NCBI GenBank assembly: GCA_002359635.1
Contig: DENJ01000111.1
Span: 59,425-115,214 of the forward strand
Length of the DNA: 55,790 nucleotides
Direction: 5' to 3'
Source: Burkholderiales bacterium UBA2647
GTDB taxonomy: Bacteria; Pseudomonadota; Gammaproteobacteria; Burkholderiales; Burkholderiaceae_E
Part shown: piece after piece, positions 1 to 7,999 of the stretch
Layout of the letters: each line of letters starts with the position of its first letter
Position numbering within the stretch: the stretch's first letter is position 1
Translations under genes and position numbers: made by a program
Notes under the pieces: model-generated
Seen by the model: only the letters and a program-made list of their open reading frames with translations
Told to the model about the DNA's origin: nothing
Databases searched by the model: none

Positions 1-66
1 CTTTCCCCTTCTTTTGACAAAAGGCGCTTGATTTCCTTGATGAACCCGCAAATTCATGGTGTAAGC

Positions 67-915
67 ATGCTTAAGCCCTTCATCCTGCACAACCCCACGG
101 TCAAGCCGGTTGCGCTGGTCCTTGATTCGCCGCATTCAAGTCCGCACTTGCCGGCGGATATGCGTTCGGTGCTTTCCGAGGACGAATTGCGTGATGGGGA
201 GGATCTGTTCGTTGACGAATTGTGGAAGGAAGCGCCCCACTACGGCGCAGCCTTGCTGGTGGCCGGGTTTTCAAGGGTTTACATCGATCCAAATCGTCAT
301 TTGTCCGATATCGACATCAGCATGCTCGATGCCTGCTGGCCCCATGAATGCCAGCCAAGCGGTAAAGCCTCAATCGGCAAGGCCCTGATTTGGCGCGCAC
401 TCGACGACGGTAGGCCGATTTACGATCGACTTTTGAGCGTTGAGGAAGTTGCTCAGCGCATCGCCAATTACGCCGCACCTTACCAGGCAAAGCTTGCGGC
501 GTTGATCGACAACATACACCGCGAGCACGGACATTGTTATCACATCAATTGCCATTCGATGAATGCGGTGAGTGGGAAGATGGGACAGGGTGGGGCGGGC
601 ATTGCGCGCGCGGATGTTGTGCTTGGTGACCGCGATGGCAGCACCTGCGAGGCTGACTTCACAGCTTTTGTAGCGGCGTACTTTAAGGATCTCGGGTTTG
701 ACGTAAAGATCAATGATCCATTTAAGGGGGTTGAATTGGTGCGCGCATTTTCAGCACCATCCCAAGGTCGGCATAGTTTGCAGATCGAATTGAATAAGCG
801 ACTTTATCTGCAAGCCGACGGCAGGACGCCGTCGCCGAACTTTGAAAAGCTCCAGCAAGCCTTAACATTGCTCACTGCAAAGCTTGTGACCTACATTGCC
901 TCAAAGTCCGCTTAA
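67..915 (+). CDS. N-formylglutamate amidohydrolase family protein
   Basis: The 282-residue product resembles N-formylglutamate amidohydrolases, zinc-dependent enzymes that remove the formyl group from N-formyl-L-glutamate, the last step of one histidine-degradation route. The N-terminal segment LVLDSPHSSPHLP is the family's characteristic opening, and the HREHGHCYHINCHSMNAV stretch near residues 155-172 carries candidate metal-ligand histidines. I chose ATG 67 because the protein then starts just before the conserved core; ATG 40 and TTG 28 lie upstream in frame. No other histidine-utilisation gene (hutH, hutU, hutI) is nearby, so the true substrate may be another N-acyl amino acid. It is followed by an aspartoacylase-like gene on the same strand 72 bases downstream, which suits a shared role in trimming acylated amino acids. 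Family assignment is firm, substrate is inferred. Confidence 0.85.
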   Translation: MLKPFILHNPTVKPVALVLDSPHSSPHLPADMRSVLSEDELRDGEDLFVDELWKEAPHYGAALLVAGFSRVYIDPNRHLSDIDISMLDACWPHECQPSGKASIGKALIWRALDDGRPIYDRLLSVEEVAQRIANYAAPYQAKLAALIDNIHREHGHCYHINCHSMNAVSGKMGQGGAGIARADVVLGDRDGSTCEADFTAFVAAYFKDLGFDVKINDPFKGVELVRAFSAPSQGRHSLQIELNKRLYLQADGRTPSPNFEKLQQALTLLTAKLVTYIASKSA

Positions 916-942
916 AGTTAACCACAGTCCGCATCAACCATC

Positions 943-961
943 TCGCTGACTGCATCAGCGA
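943..961. repeat. perfect 7-bp inverted repeat between the first two genes
   Basis: TCGCTGA at 943-949 and TCAGCGA at 955-961 form a 7-bp stem around a 5-base loop, in the 72-base gap between the amidohydrolase stop and the next start at 988. There is no downstream T-run, so it is not a convincing intrinsic terminator; it could be an mRNA-processing or protective hairpin, or an operator. Confidence 0.35.
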
Positions 962-987
962 TCGCAGCAAAGCCAGTAGCCTAATCA

Positions 988-2049
988 ATGACCATGAACC
1001 TTCCATCGCCAAGCCATCCTGATGCCCTGCCCCAAACAGTGAATCATCCTCAGTCCCAAGCCGCTCATCACCTTCAATCGCAGGTGCCGGTGGAACTGAC
1101 GGCGCCCGACATACAGCCCTACAGGCGAATCAGTTCGGCATCTTCCTCGCCGAATCTTGACTATGTTCTTCGATTTGAATCGGGTAAACCCGGGCCCCAT
1201 GTTTTGATCCAAGCGCTCACACACGGCAATGAACTGTGCGGCGCGATAACGCTCGATTTTTTATTGCGTCACGAAGTCAGGCCCTTGCATGGCGTTTTAT
1301 CGCTCGTGTTCGCCAACGTCGAGGCCTATCATCGGTGGGATCCTGCCAACCCTCATGGCAATCGTTTTTGTGATGAAGACTATAATAGAATATGGGGTGA
1401 TGATGTTTTAAACGGTCCGCGCGATTCCATCGAATTGCGGCGCGCACGCGAGTTGGTCAATTACATCGACTCGGCCGATTACCTGCTTGATCTTCACTCA
1501 ATGAGTGCGCCCTGCGAGGCCCTGATGGTTTGCGGGGTGCGTGAATATGGTGGTCTTAAGTCGGTTGCGCTATCCCAGGCCATCGGTCTTCCCCGCTGGC
1601 TCATGATGGACACAGGCCACTCGGCCGGGCTACGGATGATAGAGCGGGGCCGATTTGGTGATCCTCATGCTAAAGCCGTGGCGGCTTTGCTTGAAGCGGG
1701 CCAGCACTGGGAGCGGCAAAGCGAGGCGGTTGCGCGTGATGCGACGCTGCGCTTTTTGGTTTTCACAGGGATGGTGGACAAGGACTGGGCCTTATCACAT
1801 TGCACACTGGCCCTGCCCACTCAGCAGGTGATTCAGGTTACCGCGGCGGTGGCAGCAAAGACCAAATCTTTTCAATGGCTCGGCGAGTACCAAGGGCTTG
1901 AGGTGATTGAACATGCCGGTACAGCGCTTGCCCAAGACGGCGACCACACCGTGCGAACGCCTTATGATCGCTGCGTGCTGGTGATGCCCACAAGGGCCCG
2001 GTTCAATGTGGGCAACACCATGCTGCGCTTTGGCCGCTTTGAAGGTTAA
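988..2049 (+). CDS. succinylglutamate desuccinylase/aspartoacylase (AstE/AspA) family protein
   Basis: This 353-residue protein belongs to the zinc carboxypeptidase-like M14 superfamily branch that includes succinylglutamate desuccinylase and aspartoacylase, which hydrolyse N-acyl amino acids in the cytoplasm. The zinc site is visible: His79 and Glu82 in the THGNELCG motif and His170 in LLDLHSMSAP. The first 45 residues are proline- and histidine-rich and probably not part of the fold; ATG 994 is an alternative start. The enzyme lies downstream of an N-formylglutamate amidohydrolase-like gene, and both act on N-acylated acidic amino acids, so they may be co-transcribed. No other arginine succinyltransferase pathway gene (astA, astB, astD) is present, so assignment as true AstE is not justified. 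Confidence 0.82.
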   Translation: MTMNLPSPSHPDALPQTVNHPQSQAAHHLQSQVPVELTAPDIQPYRRISSASSSPNLDYVLRFESGKPGPHVLIQALTHGNELCGAITLDFLLRHEVRPLHGVLSLVFANVEAYHRWDPANPHGNRFCDEDYNRIWGDDVLNGPRDSIELRRARELVNYIDSADYLLDLHSMSAPCEALMVCGVREYGGLKSVALSQAIGLPRWLMMDTGHSAGLRMIERGRFGDPHAKAVAALLEAGQHWERQSEAVARDATLRFLVFTGMVDKDWALSHCTLALPTQQVIQVTAAVAAKTKSFQWLGEYQGLEVIEHAGTALAQDGDHTVRTPYDRCVLVMPTRARFNVGNTMLRFGRFEG

Positions 2050-2082
2050 CTTTTTTCTCAATGGCGATGACCGCTTTTGGTC

Positions 2083-3003
2083 TCATCCCAGTTTGTTCGT
2101 GAGTGATCGCTTGGGAAATGATCCGATGGCACCGTAGATCAAGGTGCTCTGCGCAGCAGCATGGTTGGCCTCGTGTGCTGCTTCGATATAGCTAAGCCCA
2201 CGAAGTCTTGCGGCAATAAAGTTACCGTTGAAGCAATCGCCAGCCCCAGTGGCGTCAATGGCGGCTACAGCCCGGCCTGGAATGACTTGAACGCGCGGGG
2301 GGTGGCCGCTACGGTATTCAATGAGTACGGCGCCTTCTGCAGCACAACGTAACAAAATCGTCTCAACGCCGAGCGGGTGTAGCCATTGCAAGGCTTCTTC
2401 GATGCTCATGCTCGGCCGCCTAGTCATCGCAGCGATATCGTCCAGACTCGGGAGTAACACGTCGATGAAGGGCGCAAGTTGAATCAGTGCCTCCTGCGCC
2501 TTCTCCGGCGACCATAGTCTTGGTCGGAAATTCAGATCATAAGCCCGTTGACCGCCTGATTTGGGATTCGAAAAGGCCTCTTGAACAAGTGCGGCGCAAC
2601 TCGGACTAATCGCCTGACTGATACCCGAGGCGTAAATCCATTGACTAGCAGGCGCATCAAGCCATCGGCTTTTTTGCATGCGGCTTGCCGCAGAGTCTTT
2701 GCGTCGATAGCTGAAACGATGGCCTAGCTGATCGTGATGAATAAAATAAACACCTGTATCGGCATTGTCGATGCGATCGACGGCTTGGAAGTTGACAGCT
2801 TCCCGCTGCATCAGCGAAAAAATGGCCTCGCCAAATTCGTCATCACCAAGGGCGCTTAGAAAGCCAGTCGACGCCCCGGCGCGTTGCGCCGCAATGAGCA
2901 TATTCAAGCAATCGCCGCCGAAACCCTCAAGCCAGCGCCCACCGCTGTCAGTTAACTGACTAAACTCGAACATCGCCTCACCGATAGCCAAGATGTCAAG
3001 CAT
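2083..3003 (-). CDS. PfkB-family carbohydrate kinase (2-keto-3-deoxygluconate kinase-like)
   Basis: The 306-residue product is a ribokinase/PfkB-fold sugar kinase. It begins MLDILAIGEAMFEF, typical of 2-dehydro-3-deoxygluconate kinases, has a GGD substrate-loop segment near residue 29 and carries the C-terminal signature DATGAGDCFNGNF with the catalytic-base aspartate near residue 256. It would phosphorylate a sugar acid such as KDG with ATP in the cytoplasm. ATG 3003 is chosen because it coincides with the conserved family start and overlaps the stop of the upstream DsbA-like gene by 8 bases, implying translational coupling; longer in-frame starts would run into that gene. No KDPG aldolase or sugar-acid dehydratase is adjacent, so the specific sugar is inferred from resemblance only. 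Confidence 0.82.
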   Translation of the reverse strand: MLDILAIGEAMFEFSQLTDSGGRWLEGFGGDCLNMLIAAQRAGASTGFLSALGDDEFGEAIFSLMQREAVNFQAVDRIDNADTGVYFIHHDQLGHRFSYRRKDSAASRMQKSRWLDAPASQWIYASGISQAISPSCAALVQEAFSNPKSGGQRAYDLNFRPRLWSPEKAQEALIQLAPFIDVLLPSLDDIAAMTRRPSMSIEEALQWLHPLGVETILLRCAAEGAVLIEYRSGHPPRVQVIPGRAVAAIDATGAGDCFNGNFIAARLRGLSYIEAAHEANHAAAQSTLIYGAIGSFPKRSLTNKLG

Positions 3004-3661
3004 TGCCTTCAAGCCTTGATTGCTCAAGCTGAGCTTGGTCGAAGGCCAGTAAGAGTGCTGAGGCTGGTTGTGCCCCGGATACACCGTAGCGCTGGTTGAT
3101 GATAAAAAAGGGTACGCCACCGATGCCTCGCTCTGACCAGGCTAGGCTTTCCTCGCGGGATTTTGCAATCTGTTCAGGCGCTTGTGAGGCCCCGATGCTT
3201 TCGGCGCTCAAGCCGCAGCGTTCGCCAATCGCGCAAAGCACATCAGGGTCACCGATATCCTGATGGGCAATGAAATAAGCTTCGAAGAGCGCCTCCACGA
3301 TTCGCGCTTGTATCGTCTCGTCGTGGCTGGCCGCTGCAATCAGTGCATGGGCGCGGCTGGTGTTTGGCTGTTGCTTGATGCCTGCAAAATCCGGTTGAAG
3401 GCCCACTTGGGCGGCAGCCCCGGTCACGCGTTGATAAATGCTCGATGGATCAGAACGCCCGAACTTCCAAAGCAAATAATCGCTTCGGGCCATCCCATCA
3501 TCGGCTAACTGCGGGTTAAGCTGAAAGGCTTGCCAATGAACATGGGCGCGAGCGCCCGAAGTCTGCCAAGTTACAAGCGCAGATTCCAGATTGCGCTTTC
3601 CAATCCAGCACCAGGGGCAGACCACATCAGACACCACGATAATCTCGATTGCTTGCTTCAT
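2996..3661 (-). CDS. DsbA/FrnE-like thioredoxin-fold oxidoreductase
   Basis: This 221-residue cytoplasmic protein (no signal peptide) belongs to the DSBA-like thioredoxin superfamily, FrnE/polyketide biosynthesis dithiol-disulfide isomerase group. The active-site CPWC lies at residues 15-18, following a beta strand IIVVSDVV, and the family motif GVPFFIINQRYGVSGAQP appears near the C terminus and contains the cis-proline region (GVPFF). The start is ATG 3661, seven codons before the conserved strand; an in-frame codon three residues upstream is less likely. It is the first gene of a two-gene minus-strand unit with the PfkB kinase, with an 8-base overlap. Function is probably thiol redox or isomerisation of a small molecule; FrnE-like proteins have been linked to oxidative-stress tolerance, but nothing here shows a substrate. 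Confidence 0.88.
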   Translation of the reverse strand: MKQAIEIIVVSDVVCPWCWIGKRNLESALVTWQTSGARAHVHWQAFQLNPQLADDGMARSDYLLWKFGRSDPSSIYQRVTGAAAQVGLQPDFAGIKQQPNTSRAHALIAAASHDETIQARIVEALFEAYFIAHQDIGDPDVLCAIGERCGLSAESIGASQAPEQIAKSREESLAWSERGIGGVPFFIINQRYGVSGAQPASALLLAFDQAQLEQSRLEGNA

Positions 3662-3710
3662 GGTCCACACCGCGCTGTGATGATTGAGTCAGGCTTTATG
3701 CTAACTGATG

Positions 3711-3731
3711 TTATCGACAGCTTAACGATAA
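3711..3731. repeat. short inverted repeat in the divergent dsbA-like/acylase gap
   Basis: TTATCG (3711-3716) and CGATAA (3726-3731) form a 6-bp inverted repeat with a 9-base spacer in the 76-base region between the divergent genes starting at 3661 and 3738. It is AT-rich relative to the surroundings and could overlap a promoter or operator, but a repeat this short can occur by chance. Confidence 0.25.
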
Positions 3732-3737
3732 TCGCCC

Positions 3738-6287
3738 ATGGCAAATCCAAACGAAGCACAGCCTGCAAAGCCCGCTAATCCGGACAAGGCCGCTGCCCGC
3801 CAAGCGCAGGTAAAGCCGCGCTCGCGAGCGCTTGCCTGGCTGAGGCCGGCATTTAAGTGGAGCATGATGCTTATCATGGCGAGCCTAATGGGGTTGGTCT
3901 TGTTGGTCGGCGGCTATCTTTTGCTGGCTTGGCCAAGACCGACGGACCAATTGCAATTGCCTGGATTAAGAGCGCCCGTCCTGATTCAGCACGATGATGC
4001 AGGCGTGGTTCATGTCGAAGCCGCCTATCGGCGAGACGCATGGTTTGCCTTGGGCGTCATACATGCGCGAGAAAGACTTTGGCAACTGGAAATCAACCGA
4101 CGCATTGCACAAGGCAGGCTTTCTGAGCTTTTCGGGGCTTCGACCCTGCCAACCGATCGTTTCTTGCGTGGTTTAGACTTACAAAATTTAGCGCGAAAAC
4201 AACTGCTCGGCGCAAGTGCTGCACTGAATGAGCAACTTCAAGCCTATGCCGATGGTGTGAACGCTTGGGTGAAGCAAATGAAGGTTTATCCACCGGAGTT
4301 TTTGCTCATCAAATCCTGGATCGATACACCTTATTTTGAAGCTTATCGTCCGGAGGATGCGCAAGCCTGGTCGCTGGTGATGGCATTGGATTTGGGGGGA
4401 AATCATGGCCAGGAAATCACAAGACTTGAGCTGGCAAGGCATCTTTCAAAGGGACAAATCAATGCCTTAATGCCGCCGACCGGAATCGACCTCGGCGCGT
4501 TTTATCGCGCCCTTGCGGTTTACCGTCCGCTTGGCAAGCAAGCAAGCCCGATAACCCAGGCCTATGGTGACCCAGGCTTTCAATCGCCTGAAGGCTTAGG
4601 TTCCAATAATTGGATCGTTGACGGTTCGCGGAGTGCCAGCGGAAAACCTTTGCTTGCCAATGATCCGCATCTTGGTTTGAGTGCACCTTCGATTTGGCAT
4701 GTCGCGCATTTACGTGCGCCCGGCCTTGAGGTTGCGGGCGCCGTACTGGTGGGCATACCAGCTGTGGTGCTCGGCCGAAACAGCCAGGTCGCCTGGGGAT
4801 TTACGAACACCGGACCGGATGTTCAGGATCTGATGCTTGAACAATTGCATCCCAGGGATCCAAGTCGCTATCGGATTGCCATGCTTGGCCGTGAGGATGA
4901 AGCCTATGCTCGATTTGAAACAAGAACTGAAACGATTGTTGTGCGCGGTGCCAAGGCCGAGGAGAGGGTTTTTCGCAGCACGCGTCATGGCCCTGTGATT
5001 TCGGACTTCAATGAGATCTTGCAGCATCAGGTGGATCCAAATCGCTACGCAATCGCCCTGCGCTGGACGGCACTTTCAGAAACTAACCTCAGTCTTGAGG
5101 CTTCGGTGGCTATGGCACAGGCAAGCCATATCGGGCAGCTGCGTGATGCCTTGAAAAGCTACCAAGCGCCAGCTCAAAATGTTGTGATGGCCGACCTGCA
5201 GGGCAATATCGCCTACCAGGTTGCAGGTCTCATGCCTAAGCGCAAGGAGCAAGGCATTGCGGGAGTTGCGCCTGTGCCGGGCTGGGACCCGCGTTATTCA
5301 TGGGACGGGTTCTTTAGTTTTGATCAGTTACCCCATAAAGACAGGGGGGCGATTCTCGCTGAGGGCGGGGTCTTTGCCACGGCCAACGAAAAGCCCGATC
5401 ACCCGGGCTTTCTGGGCCATGACTTCGCGCGCCGTGATCGTAAGGATCGGATTACAACATTGCTATTAAAAACGGATCGTCATACGATCGAGAGCATGCG
5501 GATGATCCAGGCAGATCGCTATTCGAAGTCGCTCCATCAACTCATTGAGCATATGGGTAAGCCGCAAGGCAAGCACCGCCTGCATGCCAAGGCTTGGCCC
5601 TTACTTGAAGGCTTTGCAGGCGATATGGATCGAGATGCCGTTGCCCCAAGCTTAGCGGTGGCCTGGGTCGATGCCTTCACCCGGCGCGTACTCGCCGATG
5701 ACCTTGGCGCCGGACTTTGGTCCCGCCACTACGGCCGACGCGATTTTCGAACGACGATCGAGCAGATCATCTCGAGCAATGATGAGTCCTGGTGCGATGA
5801 TCGAACAACGGTCGCTCTAGAGTCTTGCGCCATGATGCTGGCCATGGCTTGGGACGATGCCTTGGAACAATTAGCCACACGCTATGGCGATAATCCACTC
5901 ACCTGGACCTGGGGTAGGCTTCATCCTGCGGTCAGTGCACATCGCCCGTTTTCAAATCTTCCTGGTTTGCGTTCACTTTTCGAGCTTCGTGAAGCGAGCG
6001 ACGGTGAGACCTATACGGTGAATGTTGGTCGACTCAGTCTTTCAAACCGTGATGAACCTTATCGCAATCAGCATGCTGCGAGTTTGCGTTTTATTTTTGA
6101 TCTGTCGAGTACAGAGGCCTCCCGCTTTGTCCTTCAAACAGGACAGTCCGGTTGGTTTTTTGTGCCAGGCTACCGTAACATGTCCAAGGACTGGGCCGCG
6201 ATGCGCGATAGACCCTTGCGGATGAACCCCGAAGCCAGGCATATTCTTGATCAAGAACGTTGGATCCCGAGCGGCCAAAGCAAGTAA
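3738..6287 (+). CDS. penicillin acylase family protein (membrane-anchored Ntn hydrolase)
   Basis: The 849-residue protein is an N-terminal nucleophile hydrolase of the penicillin amidase family, which includes beta-lactam acylases and acyl-homoserine-lactone acylases. Residues 40-65 form one hydrophobic segment, so the enzyme is probably exported and anchored in the inner membrane facing the periplasm. The alpha chain contains HARERLWQLEINRR (about 109-122). The autoprocessing site is GLGSNNW, with predicted catalytic Ser289 becoming the N terminus of the beta chain; LANDPHLGL follows as in the family. Length fits the family (roughly 750-850). Start ATG 3738 is preceded by a 76-base divergent gap. 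The gene ends 4 bases from the convergent thioesterase stop. Substrate is unknown: an amide with a hydrophobic acyl group is the family expectation, and quorum-signal degradation is only a possibility. Confidence 0.92.
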   Translation: MANPNEAQPAKPANPDKAAARQAQVKPRSRALAWLRPAFKWSMMLIMASLMGLVLLVGGYLLLAWPRPTDQLQLPGLRAPVLIQHDDAGVVHVEAAYRRDAWFALGVIHARERLWQLEINRRIAQGRLSELFGASTLPTDRFLRGLDLQNLARKQLLGASAALNEQLQAYADGVNAWVKQMKVYPPEFLLIKSWIDTPYFEAYRPEDAQAWSLVMALDLGGNHGQEITRLELARHLSKGQINALMPPTGIDLGAFYRALAVYRPLGKQASPITQAYGDPGFQSPEGLGSNNWIVDGSRSASGKPLLANDPHLGLSAPSIWHVAHLRAPGLEVAGAVLVGIPAVVLGRNSQVAWGFTNTGPDVQDLMLEQLHPRDPSRYRIAMLGREDEAYARFETRTETIVVRGAKAEERVFRSTRHGPVISDFNEILQHQVDPNRYAIALRWTALSETNLSLEASVAMAQASHIGQLRDALKSYQAPAQNVVMADLQGNIAYQVAGLMPKRKEQGIAGVAPVPGWDPRYSWDGFFSFDQLPHKDRGAILAEGGVFATANEKPDHPGFLGHDFARRDRKDRITTLLLKTDRHTIESMRMIQADRYSKSLHQLIEHMGKPQGKHRLHAKAWPLLEGFAGDMDRDAVAPSLAVAWVDAFTRRVLADDLGAGLWSRHYGRRDFRTTIEQIISSNDESWCDDRTTVALESCAMMLAMAWDDALEQLATRYGDNPLTWTWGRLHPAVSAHRPFSNLPGLRSLFELREASDGETYTVNVGRLSLSNRDEPYRNQHAASLRFIFDLSSTEASRFVLQTGQSGWFFVPGYRNMSKDWAAMRDRPLRMNPEARHILDQERWIPSGQSK

Positions 6288-6291
6288 TGTT

Positions 6292-7176
6292 CTACAACTT
6301 ATAGTAAACCATTTGTTGCGTGCTCGCGATCAGTGCGCCTTGCCGCGACCATAAATAGGCTTGTTGGTCGAAAAAGCCTCGATGAAAGCGGCTACTGTCA
6401 GCCAGCCCGAGCAGATAATCAGACCCGATGGCATCGACTTCCTGCTGACTGCAGTGGAAATAGACCGTCATGCTGATGGTGCCGGCAGGGACCCAAACCG
6501 GTCGTCGCAAAAGGAGGCGTGGAAAAAAAATGTCGCACAACGAAGCAAGCCCGGGGAAATCCAACTGGCGTAAAGGTTCATCGCGAAACCACAAAAGACT
6601 CTTGCTGTCATTCACCTCGGGTAGGCCAAAGCGCTCGAGGGCGCGGTCAAGCGAGGCTTGGTCTTGGGCTTTGCCCCGGACTTGCATATCCCCTTGCACA
6701 TAGCGCATGTCAAAGCTGTTGACCCAATCAGGCGCTTGGGGCCTGTGGAAACGTTCAAGGGTTTCGGGCTGGGCAACCTGCGGCATGGCCAACTCCTGCA
6801 TGCTCCATGTCTCCCGACGTCGTGCGCTGATAAGCATGCCGGTCATCACGACGACGGTTTCATCGCCTTGCTGCTGCGCCATGTCGATCGCCCAATGCTG
6901 GGTGCTACGGTTGCTACGCTTAATCTGAGTGAGAATCTGAAAGGGGCCATCGGCAACCGGCGCAGCATAATGCAGGGTCAGGGACATCGGGTCACCGATC
7001 CGTCGCTCATCAAGCATCACCGCTTGAAGCATTTGTGCCGCAGTCACCCCGCCATAGGGACCAACCATGTTCCGATAAAAGGGATGTGTGCTGCCGCGCC
7101 AGTGGCCAGCCTGCTTGCCCGCCTCCAATACCAAAGCCTGATCGAGGGGATGCGCGCTTTCTGATGCTCGTAACAT
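6292..7176 (-). CDS. acyl-CoA thioesterase domain protein (TesB-like double hotdog)
   Basis: The roughly 294-residue product looks like a double-hotdog acyl-CoA thioesterase of the TesB/4HBT-3 group. The N-terminal half contains RNMVGPYGGVTAAQMLQA, matching the family segment that builds the CoA-binding helix, followed by SLTLHYAAPV and paired strands; the second half ends with GFFDQQAYLWSRQGALIAST, the usual closing motif. It would hydrolyse an acyl-CoA to acid and CoA in the cytoplasm. ATG 7176 is preferred over GTG 7188 because AAAGG lies at a workable distance upstream. The gene is divergent from the SDR at 7216 with only 39 bases between starts, so the promoters must be shared or overlapping, hinting at a joint role with the tcu-type operon. 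Confidence 0.75.
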   Translation of the reverse strand: MLRASESAHPLDQALVLEAGKQAGHWRGSTHPFYRNMVGPYGGVTAAQMLQAVMLDERRIGDPMSLTLHYAAPVADGPFQILTQIKRSNRSTQHWAIDMAQQQGDETVVVMTGMLISARRRETWSMQELAMPQVAQPETLERFHRPQAPDWVNSFDMRYVQGDMQVRGKAQDQASLDRALERFGLPEVNDSKSLLWFRDEPLRQLDFPGLASLCDIFFPRLLLRRPVWVPAGTISMTVYFHCSQQEVDAIGSDYLLGLADSSRFHRGFFDQQAYLWSRQGALIASTQQMVYYKL

Positions 7177-7215
7177 GAAAAAATACACCTTTAAATCAAC
7201 AACGACAGCGACGGT

Positions 7216-7968
7216 ATGAATTTACATTTATCGGGGCGCCACGCGCTTGTTACGGGTGCCTCGGCCGGCATTGGCCGGGCGACCGCAAAGGTTCTGGCCG
7301 CTGAAGGCGTCAAACTCGTGATCAGCGGACGGCGCTTGCCCGAACTCGAATCGCTTGCCGCAGAGATTGAATCCCTTGGTGGACTCAGTCCAACGATTAT
7401 CGTTCAGGAGTTTATGGCGGAGGATGCAGCCCGGCGAATAGCCGAGCAAAGTCTATCAGCCTTGGGTTCGGTTGCGATTTTAGTGAACAACGCGGGCGGC
7501 TCGAGGCCCTTCAAGCTCGATGCTGGCGAGTCGCAATGGGAAGAGGCGATGACCCTAAACTTCACCCGTCACCGGCAGTTGACCGCTTTGCTATTGCCAC
7601 AAATGATGCAGGCTTCATGGGGTCGCATCATCAATATCACCGGAAAATCAGAGCCTGAGGGTGTTAACGGCGCCTTCAGTGCCAAAGCGGCGATGCATGC
7701 TTGGGCGAAAGGCCTATCCAGGGATGTTGGTAAACACGGCATAACTGTCAATTGCATTCCGCCAGGGCGGATTCTGAGCGATCAAATTCGCCGCAACTAC
7801 AGCGCTGAGTTCCGCCAGTGGCAATCGGAGCACGAGATACCGGTGGGGCGTTATGGCGAACCTGAGGAGCTCGCCAATCTGGTCGCTTTTTTAGCCTCGC
7901 CTAGAGCCTCGTATATTACTGGTGCCGTCATCCCCGTCGATGGCGGTTTGCGGAAGTATCAGTTTTAG
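7216..7968 (+). CDS. SDR-family protein lacking the catalytic tyrosine
   Basis: This 250-residue protein has the short-chain dehydrogenase/reductase fold: TGASAGIG at 13-20 for dinucleotide binding, NNAG at 91-94, a conserved lysine at 157 and the C-terminal PVDGGL. The usual Tyr-x-x-x-Lys is altered: position 153, four residues before Lys157, is alanine (context VNGAFSAKAAM), and the preceding serine region reads NITGKS. It therefore belongs to a divergent subgroup that may not catalyse standard alcohol oxidation. It is the first gene of a plus-strand run with a Bug receptor and tcuAB, and divergent from the thioesterase. Its role in that pathway is unknown; a dehydratase, an isomerase or a binding function is possible. 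Confidence 0.85.
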   Translation: MNLHLSGRHALVTGASAGIGRATAKVLAAEGVKLVISGRRLPELESLAAEIESLGGLSPTIIVQEFMAEDAARRIAEQSLSALGSVAILVNNAGGSRPFKLDAGESQWEEAMTLNFTRHRQLTALLLPQMMQASWGRIINITGKSEPEGVNGAFSAKAAMHAWAKGLSRDVGKHGITVNCIPPGRILSDQIRRNYSAEFRQWQSEHEIPVGRYGEPEELANLVAFLASPRASYITGAVIPVDGGLRKYQF

Positions 7969-7999
7969 CCTCGTTCCAGGAACCACAGAAAGGAATAGC

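Noticed and set aside
6658..7164. 168-residue plus-strand frame inside the thioesterase region
   Set aside because: It is antisense to the thioesterase gene, and its sequence shows no recognisable domain.
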